From: Ostreiculturibacter nitratireducens
GTDB lineage: Bacteria; Pseudomonadota; Alphaproteobacteria; Rhodobacterales; Rhodobacteraceae
Direction: 5' to 3'
NCBI RefSeq assembly: GCF_032670585.1
Contig: NZ_JAVQHL010000002.1
Location: 496,001-560,000, forward strand
DNA: 64,000 bases
In this document: positions 43,664-51,794 of the stretch, in pieces
Layout: every line of letters begins with the position of its first letter
Position numbering within the stretch: position 1 is the first letter of the stretch
Made by a program: the position numbers and the translations under genes
The notes under the pieces: generated by a model
Told to the model about the DNA's origin: nothing
Seen by the model: only the letters and a program-made list of their open reading frames with translations
The model's database searches: none

Positions 43664-44128
43664 TCAGCGGACCTGGAAGATCGCCTCGATCTCCACCGCG
43701 ACGCCGAAGGGCAGCGACGAGGCCGAGACTGCGGAACGGGAATGGCGCCCGGCGTCGCCCAGGACCTCGACGAAGAAGTCCGAGCAGCCGTTGACGACCT
43801 TGGGCTGGTCGCCGAAGTCTGGCGTGGAGTTGACGAAGCCCGTGAGCTTCACCACGCGCACGATCCGGTCGAGGTCGCCGCCACAGGCCGCGCGGGCCTG
43901 CGCCAGAAGGCTCATCCCGCAGCGGCGGGCCGCCATCGCACCCTCGGTCACGTCCATGTCGAAGCCGAGCTTGCCCTTGATCATGCCCTCGGGAAACTGG
44001 CTGATCTGGCCCGACACGAACAGCAGGTCGCCCACCTGCACGTAGGGCACGTAATTTGCCGCCGGGGCGGGCGCTTCGGGCAGTGTCACGCCGAGTTCCG
44101 CGAGCCGCGCTTCGATCTTTCCGGTCAT
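43664..44128 (-). CDS. RidA-family protein
   Basis: 154-residue member of the YjgF/YER057c/UK114 family with the longer form (VTLPEAPAPAANYVPYVQ, LFVSGQISQFPEG, then VVKLTGFVNSTPDF). RidA hydrolyses reactive enamine/imine intermediates from PLP enzymes. The Arg that binds the substrate carboxylate in true RidA is not clearly placed here, so this may be an Rid6/7-type paralogue of unknown substrate. GGAGG is nine bases ahead of ATG 44128. First gene of ridA-GDPD. Confidence 0.88.
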   Translation of the reverse strand: MTGKIEARLAELGVTLPEAPAPAANYVPYVQVGDLLFVSGQISQFPEGMIKGKLGFDMDVTEGAMAARRCGMSLLAQARAACGGDLDRIVRVVKLTGFVNSTPDFGDQPKVVNGCSDFFVEVLGDAGRHSRSAVSASSLPFGVAVEIEAIFQVR

Positions 44129-44261
44129 CGTTCAGTCCTCCGATTGAGTTGGAGCCGAAGCTAGCGGCGGAGCATCCATTGGGGAAGAGGGGAAACCGAC
44201 GCGCCACCAGGCGCCCCCGACCTGCCGAGCGATGGCGTGCGGGGCCTCCTCCCCCGTCGCG

Positions 44262-45554
44262 TCAGCTTTCGCGGAACGCGCGGCGGAAATATTCCGCGAG
44301 CGGTTTCACGAGGTAACTGATCGGCGTGCGTTCCTCCGTTCGGACAAAGACCTCGACGGGCATTCCGGGGACGAGTCCGGGGCGCCCAAACTCACCGGGG
44401 AGAATTGCGACCTCGGCGCGATAGTAGCGTATGCCCCGCGCCTCGTCCGTCATCGTGTCCGCCGAAAGGCGAAGCACCGTTCCGGCGAATTCGGGTGTCG
44501 TGCGGGCGTCGAAGGCGGCGAAGCGCAGCGTCACCTGCTGGCCCGGGTGCACTTCGTCGACGTCGTTCGGGGAGATCCGCGCCGCGACGACGAAAGGACG
44601 ATCCTGCGGGACGAGGAAGAGGATGGGTTCAGCCGGACGGACCACCGCGCGCGGTGTCGTTATCTGCATCGCGTGGACGATGCCCGCCACGGGCGCGCGG
44701 ACCTCCAGCCGCCCGATCCGTTCGATCAGCGTTCGCCGCCTTTCGGCGAGCTCGATCTCCCGGTAGCCGATGTCCCTCAACTCGCTGATGGTCGCCTGAC
44801 GCAGTTCCGATCCGCGCCGGAGGATCTCGATAGCGACTTCCGTGCCGCGGCCTTCCGCTTCGGCCCGTGTGGCGGAGATCTCGCCGGCCTGTCCCTGAAG
44901 CCGCGCCTCCTCGCGTTCCAGGGCGAGCACGCGCGCCGCCTCGGTGAGCCCCTTCGCCAGCAGGGCCCGCTGGTCGACGAGATCGCGACGGATGAGGTGC
45001 AACTGGCGTTCGACCGCGCGCGCCTGGGCATCGAGGCCGGCGATCTGCTTTCCGATCTGCTCCCTGCGGCGCGCAAGCTGCTCGATCTCGGCGGCGAAGG
45101 AGGCGTTGCGCGCTTCGAAAAGGCGGGACTGGCCCTCCATCAGCCCGGTGAGTTCGGGTCTTGTCGGCGCGAGTTCGGCGAGTTGATGTGGGAACTCGAT
45201 CCTGTCGGCGCCGTCGCGTTCGGCCTCCAGCCGTCCCCGGCGGGCGAGGATTTCGAAATACTGCGTCTCCGCGATGGCCAGCTCCGATCGCAACAGGCTG
45301 CCGTCGAGGCGCAGAAGCACGGTGCCCGCCGCGACAGGGTTTCCGTCGGTGACGAGAATCTCTTCGACGACGCCGCCATCCGGGTGCTGCACGACCTGCC
45401 GATGCCGCTCTACCTCCACCTCCCCCGAGGCCACGATCGCGCCGGCGATGGAGGCGGAAACCGACCAGCCGCCGAACCCCGCGACCAGAAGAAGAAGCGC
45501 GAGATAGCCGAGAAGGAGCGGCCCGCGCGCCGATGAGGAATCGCGCGGGGTCAT
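44262..45554 (-). CDS. Type I secretion membrane fusion protein (HlyD family)
   Basis: 430 residues. One N-terminal transmembrane helix (LLLGYLALLLLVAGFGGW), beta-barrel/lipoyl parts (VASGEVEVERHRQVVQHPDGG, LEVRAPVAGIVHAM) and a long periplasmic coiled coil (about 95-270). It bridges the inner membrane ABC exporter to a TolC-like outer channel. Its ATG overlaps the stop of the ABC gene (ATGA), so the two are coupled. No TolC and no RTX or other secreted substrate gene is adjacent. Confidence 0.92.
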   Translation of the reverse strand: MTPRDSSSARGPLLLGYLALLLLVAGFGGWSVSASIAGAIVASGEVEVERHRQVVQHPDGGVVEEILVTDGNPVAAGTVLLRLDGSLLRSELAIAETQYFEILARRGRLEAERDGADRIEFPHQLAELAPTRPELTGLMEGQSRLFEARNASFAAEIEQLARRREQIGKQIAGLDAQARAVERQLHLIRRDLVDQRALLAKGLTEAARVLALEREEARLQGQAGEISATRAEAEGRGTEVAIEILRRGSELRQATISELRDIGYREIELAERRRTLIERIGRLEVRAPVAGIVHAMQITTPRAVVRPAEPILFLVPQDRPFVVAARISPNDVDEVHPGQQVTLRFAAFDARTTPEFAGTVLRLSADTMTDEARGIRYYRAEVAILPGEFGRPGLVPGMPVEVFVRTEERTPISYLVKPLAEYFRRAFRES

Positions 45555-47290
45555 GCGACGCCCCCCGCCCCGGGGGCTCGGAAGATTTCCGTGAAGTTGC
45601 CGACCACGGTGCGAAGCACCTCGTCCCGTGGGCCGAACGCGCGCCGCGCCCCGCCATCGAGCACCATGAGAAGGTCGCATTCCGCAATCGCGGCCGGGCG
45701 GTGCGCCATGATGAGGACCGCCCCGCCGCGCGCCTTCACAGCCCGGATCGCGGCGTTGAGCGCCAGCGAGCCCTCGTTGTCGAGGTTCGAGTTCGGCTCG
45801 TCCAGGACGAGGATCGCCGGATCCCCGAAAAGCGCGCGGGCAAGTCCGATGCGCTGTATCTGACCGCCGGATAGTGTCCCGCCACCGGGCGTGACCCGCG
45901 TGTCGTATCCTTCCGGCAGCGTCAGGATCATCCGATGCGCACCTGCCATCCGCGCCGCTTCGACGATCTTCGACTGGTCCGGAGCTGGGGCGAGGCGCGC
46001 TATGTTCTCCGCGATCGTTCCGTCGAACAGTGTCACGCGCTGCGGCAGGTAGCCGATATCCCGGCCGATTGCCTCGGCCCCGTATTGGTCAGGTACGGCG
46101 CCGTCCAGCCGGATCGTTCCCGCCGCCGGGCGCCACGTTCCGGTCAGCGCCCGCGCCAGCGTCGACTTTCCCGCGCCCGAAGGGCCGATGACGCCGAGTG
46201 CCTGGCCGGGCTCGAGCCGGAAGGAGACCATGCGCAGTGCGGCGAGGCTCTGGCCGGGGGGCACGACCGTCAACTGGCTTGCCTCGACGAAACCGCGCGG
46301 GCGTGGCAGCGCGGTGCGCGGCGCTTCGGCCGGAACGGCGGAGAGGAAGGTGGCAAGCCGCCGCCAGCCTTCGGTCGCCCGCTGGACCCCGGCCCAGCCC
46401 GCCACCGCCTGTTCCACCGGCGCGAGGGCGCGGCCCATCAGGATCGACGATGCGACCATGGCCCCCGGCGTCAGCGCCCCGCGAAGCACGAGCAGGGCTC
46501 CGAGCGCGAGCATCGCCGACTGCAGGAACAGCCGCACCGTCCGTGACACCGTCGCGAAAAGGCCACCCCGGTCGGCCACGGCGACGGCTTCCGTCTGCGC
46601 GCGCGCTTGTGCCTCGCGCCAGCGCGCGCGGCCCGCCCCGCACATGCCGAGAGCCTGCACGGCCTCGGCCTCGTCCCTGAACTGGTCCGCAAGGCGTTCG
46701 GCCGCGGTTGCGGCGACGGCGGCTTCCGCGAGCCTTCGCCGCGTCAGGCGCTGGTTGAGGATGGTGAGGAGGATCAAGGCCGCCCCGCCGCCCAGCGCGA
46801 GCGCGCCAAGCGCGGGGTGGAACATGAAGACGCATGCGAGGAAGATCGGAACCCACGGCATGTCGAACAACGCGAGAATCACAGGCGCCGAAATCAGTCC
46901 CTGGACCGCGTCGAGATCCCGCAAGGCGTCAGCGGGGAGCGCCGCTCCTGGCTCCTGCGCGGCGTGGCGCAGTGACGCGGAAAAGACCCGTTCCTGTATC
47001 GCGGCACGAAACCGCAGGGCCGCTCGCGCCATCACGCGTCCGCGCGCGTGGTCGAGGACGCCCATGACGACGAAAAGGAACGTCACGAGCAGGAACAGAG
47101 CAGCGAGCGTCTCCTCGGACCGGCTGCTCAGCACGCGGTCGTACACCTGAAGCATGAACAATGGCCCGATCAGCGTGAGAATGTTGACGAAACATGAAAA
47201 CAGTGCCGCCGAGCCCATGAGGCTCCATCCCTCCCTCAGAGCCGTCCCGAGTTCAGCCCGACCTGCCTCTGGATGGGGATGTCGTCGCAT
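45551..47290 (-). CDS. Type I secretion ABC exporter (PrtD family)
   Basis: 579 residues from ATG 47290, the typical PrtD/AprD length. Transmembrane domain with six hydrophobic segments (SLMGSAALFSCFVNILTLIG onward) and an ATPase domain with Walker A GPSGAGKST, signature LSGGQIQRIGLARAL, Walker B AILVLDEP and the H-loop AHRP. There is no C39 peptidase domain, so it should export substrates with an uncleaved C-terminal signal. First gene of the exporter pair; the substrate must be encoded elsewhere. Confidence 0.92.
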   Translation of the reverse strand: MRRHPHPEAGRAELGTALREGWSLMGSAALFSCFVNILTLIGPLFMLQVYDRVLSSRSEETLAALFLLVTFLFVVMGVLDHARGRVMARAALRFRAAIQERVFSASLRHAAQEPGAALPADALRDLDAVQGLISAPVILALFDMPWVPIFLACVFMFHPALGALALGGGAALILLTILNQRLTRRRLAEAAVAATAAERLADQFRDEAEAVQALGMCGAGRARWREAQARAQTEAVAVADRGGLFATVSRTVRLFLQSAMLALGALLVLRGALTPGAMVASSILMGRALAPVEQAVAGWAGVQRATEGWRRLATFLSAVPAEAPRTALPRPRGFVEASQLTVVPPGQSLAALRMVSFRLEPGQALGVIGPSGAGKSTLARALTGTWRPAAGTIRLDGAVPDQYGAEAIGRDIGYLPQRVTLFDGTIAENIARLAPAPDQSKIVEAARMAGAHRMILTLPEGYDTRVTPGGGTLSGGQIQRIGLARALFGDPAILVLDEPNSNLDNEGSLALNAAIRAVKARGGAVLIMAHRPAAIAECDLLMVLDGGARRAFGPRDEVLRTVVGNFTEIFRAPGAGGVA

Positions 47291-47470
47291 CGCTGGAATC
47301 CGCCCATGCGCTCCCGGGCGGCGGGAACGCCGCATCGGGTCCAAGAAATACCGGTCCCGCGCTTGTCTCCCCGCCGTCGGAAGCCTATTCATTTCGAATG
47401 CCGGATGGCGGAACACGCCGGATCCCTTCATCCTTGGCGGCGAACCACAAACAAGCGGTTGAGATTTCTG

Positions 47471-48223
47471 GTGGCAAAGTCATTTTCATTCCTCGCATTG
47501 AGCCCCTGGGCATCGGCTGCCGTGCTTGCCGCGCTTGCCGCGTGCTCGCCCGCTCCGCCGGGCGCCGACATCCACGACCCCTACGAGGCGCAGAACCGCC
47601 GCGTCCACGAAGCCAACCGGGAAATCGACCGCACGTTCCTCCGCGGCACTTCAGGCACCTATGGCGATGTGATCCCGGAGCCCGTGCGCCGTGGCCTTTC
47701 GAACTTCTCGTCGAACCTGGATCTGCCGGGCGACGTGGTGAACAACATCCTGCAGGGCCGGCTGGAGCCCGCGGTACAGAACACCTTCCGCTTCGTCATC
47801 AACACCACGGTTGGCATCGGTGGGATCTTCGACCCCGCGACCTCGATCGGCGTCGCGCATGATCCGACCGATTTCGGCGAGACGCTCCATGTCTGGGGCG
47901 CGCCCGAGGGCGCCTACCTCGAGGTTCCGTTCATCGGGCCTTCGACCGAGCGTGACCTTGCCGGAAAGGTCGTCGACATGGCGCTGAATCCGTTGAACCT
48001 CGTGCTGGAATCACCGGAACGGGAATACGCGCTGGGCGCGAAGGTCATGTCACGATTCGGTGACCGCTATCGCTATTCGGACTTCATCGACTCAATTCTC
48101 TATGAAAGCGCGGACAGCTACGCGCAGGCCCGCCTGCTCTACCTGCAGAACCGCCGGTACGAACTGGGCCAGGAAGTCGAGGAAGAAGCCTATGACCCGT
48201 ACGAGGATATCTATGCAGAATGA
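47471..48223 (+). CDS. mlaA: MlaA/VacJ-family outer membrane lipoprotein
   Basis: 250 residues. A signal with lipobox LAACS leads into the MlaA domain: IHDPYEAQNRRVHEANREID, FSSNLDLPGDVVNNILQG, VGIGGIFDPATSIG and DFGETLHVWGAPEGAYLEVPF. It removes misplaced phospholipids from the outer leaflet and hands them to MlaC. The start is uncertain: GTG 47471 is used, while TTG 47459 is also in frame. It overlaps mlaC by eleven bases. The inner-membrane MlaFEDB genes are not here. Confidence 0.92.
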   Translation: MAKSFSFLALSPWASAAVLAALAACSPAPPGADIHDPYEAQNRRVHEANREIDRTFLRGTSGTYGDVIPEPVRRGLSNFSSNLDLPGDVVNNILQGRLEPAVQNTFRFVINTTVGIGGIFDPATSIGVAHDPTDFGETLHVWGAPEGAYLEVPFIGPSTERDLAGKVVDMALNPLNLVLESPEREYALGAKVMSRFGDRYRYSDFIDSILYESADSYAQARLLYLQNRRYELGQEVEEEAYDPYEDIYAE

Positions 48224-48818
48224 ACTGACGCGCCGCGGCGCCATGATGCTTGGTCTCGGCGCCGTCGCGCTGACCGCCATGCCGCGCGGCGCGCAGGCGC
48301 TCACGACGGACCAGGCTTCCGCCCTGATCGGCCGGGTGCTGGACGAAATCAATGTCGTCATCAATTCGGGCAAGTCGGAAGGCGCGATGTTTGCCGACTT
48401 CGAGCGCATCTTCTCGAAATACGCCGACGTGCCGATCATCGCCCGCAGCGCCCTCGGCGTCGCGGCGCGCAGCGCCTCCGCAGGGCAGTTGAACGCCTTC
48501 ACCGCGGCTTTCCGCGGCTACATGGCGCGCAAGTACGGCCGGCGGTTCCGCGAGATCATCGGCGGGCGCATCGAGGTGACCGGGGCGAAGCCGGTCAAGA
48601 GTTTCTTCGAAGTGAGCTCGATCGCCTACCTTCGCGGTCGCGAGCCCTTCGACGTTCGGTGGCACGTCTCGGACAAATCCGGGAAGGACCTGTTCTTCAA
48701 CCTCATCATCGAGGGTGTGAACATGCTGGCGACCGAGCGGACGGAGATCGGCGCGATGCTGGACAAGCGGCGCGGCGACATCGACGCGCTGATCGGGGAT
48801 CTCAAGCGCGCGGGCTGA
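48213..48818 (+). CDS. mlaC: MlaC-family phospholipid-binding protein
   Basis: 201 residues of the MlaC/Ttg2 family (periplasmic lipid shuttle). The N terminus TRRGAMMLGLGAVALTA has a twin-arginine and a hydrophobic stretch and may be a Tat signal, unusual for MlaC. Later segments FERIFSKYADVPIIARSALG and YMARKYGRRFREIIGG are family-typical, as is the end LIIEGVNMLATERTEIGAML. It overlaps mlaA by eleven bases, so the two proteins are made together. Confidence 0.9.
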   Translation: MQNELTRRGAMMLGLGAVALTAMPRGAQALTTDQASALIGRVLDEINVVINSGKSEGAMFADFERIFSKYADVPIIARSALGVAARSASAGQLNAFTAAFRGYMARKYGRRFREIIGGRIEVTGAKPVKSFFEVSSIAYLRGREPFDVRWHVSDKSGKDLFFNLIIEGVNMLATERTEIGAMLDKRRGDIDALIGDLKRAG

Positions 48819-48833
48819 CGCCCGCGCTTCCCC

Positions 48834-51173
48834 CTAGTTCCCTCTGAGGATCGTCGTCAGGACGTCGATCAGGATCTGGTCCGCCAGGTCGCGCTCGTTC
48901 TGCCGTCCACGCCGTCCGCTGCCGGGCTGCTGCGATTCGGCCTGCGGAGCCACGTAGTCGTCCGGAACCTCGTCACCCGGTCCGTAGATCGCCGGCGGCG
49001 CGGTGCCATCGACGGCTTCTGCGCCCGGGACGCCCGACGAATAGACATCCCCTCCCCAGGCCGGCGCGATGCTGCTGCCGGGAAGCTCGCCCGGGCGAAT
49101 CATCGGCAGCGGTTTCGGTTGCAGGCCGTCGTTCACGCGGACCATCACCTCGTGCCAGATCTCGGCTGGCAGGCCGCCGCCGGTCACGCCCGAAAGCGGC
49201 GTGTTGTCGTCGTAGCCCATCCAGACGCCGGCCACGTAGTCGGCGGTGAAGCCGATGAACCAGGCGTCGCGAGAGGCCGAGGTCGTCCCGGTCTTGCCGG
49301 CGGCCTCCCGGTCGGCGAGCTTCGCGCGCCGGCCGGTGCCCTCCTCGATCACGCGGCTCATCATGTAGGTGAGCTGCCGCGCCGCGTTCTCGGAGATCAC
49401 CCGCTCGCCGATACCGCCGCCCTGGCCGATGAGGGCGGCATCGTCGCCCTGGATGCGAAGCTCCACGAGACCGTAGGGGCGCACCGATGAGCCGCCGTTC
49501 AGGATGCCCGCATAAGCGCCGGTCATCTCCAGCAATGTCGATTCGGACACACCGAGCGCAAGCGCCGGACCGTCCGCGAGCGAGGATTCGAAGCCGAAAT
49601 CGGCTGCGACCTGCTGCACCGCCTCGCGTCCGACGGTCTCGGAGATCCGCACCGTCGCCGTGTTGATCGAGTTCGCAAGCGCGGTCGTCAGGGTGATCGG
49701 CCCGCGATAGTCCTTGTCGTAGTTCTTGGGCGACCAGTTGCCCGAGCCCGGAACGTAGATCGTCAGCGGCTCGTCCAGCACGATGTCGTTCATCGTGTAA
49801 CCCATGTCGAGCGCGGCGGCGTAGACGAAGGGCTTGAACGTCGAACCGGTCTGGCGCTTCGCCTGCGTCGCGCGGTTGAACGCGCCCGCGACCTTCGTCT
49901 TGCGCCCGCCGACCATCGCGCGGACGGCGCCGTCCGCGCTCATCACGACGATCGCCGCCTGCGCCTCGGATCCCGCCTTGACCTTGTTGTCGAAGATATA
50001 GGCGAGCGCCTCTTCCGCGGCCTGCTGGATATGCTGGTCGAGGGTCGTCCGGATGATGACGTCCTCGGTCGTTTCGGAAGTCAGGAAGGCCGGTCCTGAA
50101 TCCATCACCCAGTCGGCGAAGTAGCCACCCGCCTTGGCCTCTGCCGCTGGCGAAAGCTCCGCCGGATACGCCATCGCCTCCGAATACTGCTTGTCCGTAA
50201 GGTAGCCCTGTTCGTGCATGAGGCCGAGAACGACGGCGGCGCGGTCCTGCGCGCGCTTGAGGTTGTTCGTGGGCGCGTATTGCGACGGCGCCTTGAGAAG
50301 CCCGGCGAGCATCGCCGCCTCGGCCGGGCTCACATCGTTCGCCGACTTGCCGAAATAGCGCTGCGCCGCCGCTTCGAAACCGCGGGCGCCCGCGCCGAGG
50401 TAGGCACGGTTCAGGTAGACCGTCAGGATGTCGTCCTTGGAATACTTCGCCTCCATCGCGAACGCGTAGGGGACCTCCTTGATCTTCCGCCAGATCCCGC
50501 CTTTGCGGCAGTCATCCTCGTAGGCGGCTTCGCTTTCCCATTGCTTCGGGTCGTAGGCGACGCCGAGACACAGGAGTTTCGCCACCTGCTGCGTGATCGT
50601 GGAGCCGCCGTTGCCTTCCAGGGGGCCGCGCCCTTCGCTCAGGTTGATGCGGATCGCGCCCGCGATGCCGCGGGGGGAGATGCCCAGATGGCTGTAGAAC
50701 CGCTTGTCCTCGGTCGCGATGACGGCGTTCTTGAGGTGCGGAGAGACATGAGCCGCGGTGATCTGGCCGCCGAAAGTCTCGCCGCGCCAGGCGAAGACCT
50801 TGCCCGAGGAATCGAGCATGGTGACCGACCCGCGCGCGCGCCCGTCCAGAAGAGACGAAAGCTCGGGCAGCTTGGTGTATTCGAAGAAGGTCGCCGCGGC
50901 GACGACGGCGGTGACGATGGCGGTGACGCGCCAGCCGATCCCCCAGACCACGCGGAAGATCAGCGACACGAAGCCGGAAATCGCGCGCACGAAAATGTTG
51001 CCGCCCCGCTTTGGCCGGGCCGCGCGAGTCCTTCGGGCCGGTGCGGCCTTGGCCTTGGACTTCGCGGCCTTGGCCGGCGCGGGTTTCCGCGCCGCCTTCG
51101 GCTTCGTGGTGCCGCCCGATGGATAGCGCTTGTCCGCGACCAAGGGCGGCCGTTTGCCGCCTGTCCCACTCAT
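48834..51173 (-). CDS. mrcA: Class A penicillin-binding protein (PBP1A type)
   Basis: 779 residues: a long basic, Ala/Lys-rich cytoplasmic tail (about residues 1-60), one membrane helix, a GT51 glycosyltransferase domain (EDKRFYSHLGISPRGIAGA with catalytic Glu, GGSTITQQVAK) and a transpeptidase domain with SxxK in GSTFKPF, SxN in ANSINTAT and KTGT in AGKTGTTSASRDAW. It polymerises and cross-links peptidoglycan. A disordered C-terminal tail (about 100 residues, PGSSIAPAW onward) follows. Convergent with mlaC, divergent from glnK. Confidence 0.95.
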   Translation of the reverse strand: MSGTGGKRPPLVADKRYPSGGTTKPKAARKPAPAKAAKSKAKAAPARRTRAARPKRGGNIFVRAISGFVSLIFRVVWGIGWRVTAIVTAVVAAATFFEYTKLPELSSLLDGRARGSVTMLDSSGKVFAWRGETFGGQITAAHVSPHLKNAVIATEDKRFYSHLGISPRGIAGAIRINLSEGRGPLEGNGGSTITQQVAKLLCLGVAYDPKQWESEAAYEDDCRKGGIWRKIKEVPYAFAMEAKYSKDDILTVYLNRAYLGAGARGFEAAAQRYFGKSANDVSPAEAAMLAGLLKAPSQYAPTNNLKRAQDRAAVVLGLMHEQGYLTDKQYSEAMAYPAELSPAAEAKAGGYFADWVMDSGPAFLTSETTEDVIIRTTLDQHIQQAAEEALAYIFDNKVKAGSEAQAAIVVMSADGAVRAMVGGRKTKVAGAFNRATQAKRQTGSTFKPFVYAAALDMGYTMNDIVLDEPLTIYVPGSGNWSPKNYDKDYRGPITLTTALANSINTATVRISETVGREAVQQVAADFGFESSLADGPALALGVSESTLLEMTGAYAGILNGGSSVRPYGLVELRIQGDDAALIGQGGGIGERVISENAARQLTYMMSRVIEEGTGRRAKLADREAAGKTGTTSASRDAWFIGFTADYVAGVWMGYDDNTPLSGVTGGGLPAEIWHEVMVRVNDGLQPKPLPMIRPGELPGSSIAPAWGGDVYSSGVPGAEAVDGTAPPAIYGPGDEVPDDYVAPQAESQQPGSGRRGRQNERDLADQILIDVLTTILRGN

Positions 51174-51267
51174 TCGATGATACCTGATGCCCGCCTTATT
51201 TTCGCCGCACCATACAGCCCGCCGCCCGGGATGTGGAGCGGTTTGCCTTCACGATTCGGTTTATTGA

Positions 51268-51286
51268 CTGCCTAAAAAACAGGCAG
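51268..51286. promoter_or_regulatory. Inverted repeat upstream of glnK
   Basis: CTGCCT (51268-51273) and AGGCAG (51281-51286) flank AAAAAAC. It overlaps TTGACT, a -35-like element at 51264-51269. It could be an operator or a small hairpin; it is not followed by a T tract, so not a terminator. Confidence 0.35.
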
Positions 51287-51293
51287 GAAAGGA

Positions 51294-51315
51294 AAAATGT
51301 GCAAAAAATGTGCAA
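51294..51315. promoter_or_regulatory. Tandem 11-base repeat upstream of glnK-amtB
   Basis: AAAATGTGCAA occurs twice without a break (51294-51304 and 51305-51315), an exact direct repeat at one helical turn. Each copy contains GTGCA, the half-site of NtrC operators. It lies 116 bases before glnK. The repeat is seen directly; NtrC binding is inferred from the regulated operon and the half-site. Confidence 0.5.
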
Positions 51316-51430
51316 GTAAGCCGCGAGGGCGCGGCGAATAGGCGCCGGTTTGCTTGTCCCTCGCCCGAGGATTGCCCCTCCTGTCCGCGTGGACCCACCC
51401 CAGGGTCATGCCAAAGGAAGGGGATATGAC

Positions 51431-51769
51431 GTGAAACTCATCATTGCAGCGATCAAGCCGTTCAAGCTCGAGGAGGTGCGCGAAGCGCTCACCGCCATCG
51501 GCGTGCGCGGAATGATGGTGACCGAGGTGAAAGGCTTCGGATCGCAGTCCGGCCATACGGAGATCTACCGCGGGGCCGAGTACGCGGTGAACTTCGTGCC
51601 CAAGGTAAAGATCGAGACTGTCGTGTCCGACGCTCTCGCGGACCAGGTGGTGGAAACGATCGCGAAGACCGCGAAGACCGGAAAGATCGGCGACGGAAAG
51701 ATCTTCGTCCTCGAAGTCGCGCAGGCGATGCGCGTCAGAACGGGCGACACCGATGACGAGGCGCTTTGA
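51431..51769 (+). CDS. glnK: Nitrogen regulatory PII protein GlnK
   Basis: 112-residue PII trimer subunit. The start KLIIAAIKPFKLEEVREAL, the T-loop EIYRGAEYAVNF with uridylylation site Tyr51 and the end RVRTGDTDDEAL are canonical. It binds ATP/ADP and 2-oxoglutarate and blocks AmtB when nitrogen is plentiful. GTG 51431 has AAGGGG seven bases upstream. First gene of glnK-amtB (25-base gap). The upstream region holds repeats suited to NtrC control. Confidence 0.95.
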   Translation: MKLIIAAIKPFKLEEVREALTAIGVRGMMVTEVKGFGSQSGHTEIYRGAEYAVNFVPKVKIETVVSDALADQVVETIAKTAKTGKIGDGKIFVLEVAQAMRVRTGDTDDEAL

Positions 51770-51794
51770 GGCGCGGGATCCAAGGGAAAGAGAT

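Noticed and set aside
51330..51370. Sigma-54 promoter before glnK (GGCGC ... TTTGCTTG)
   Set aside because: The GG to GC spacing is 11 rather than the 12 required, and the -24 box is poor.
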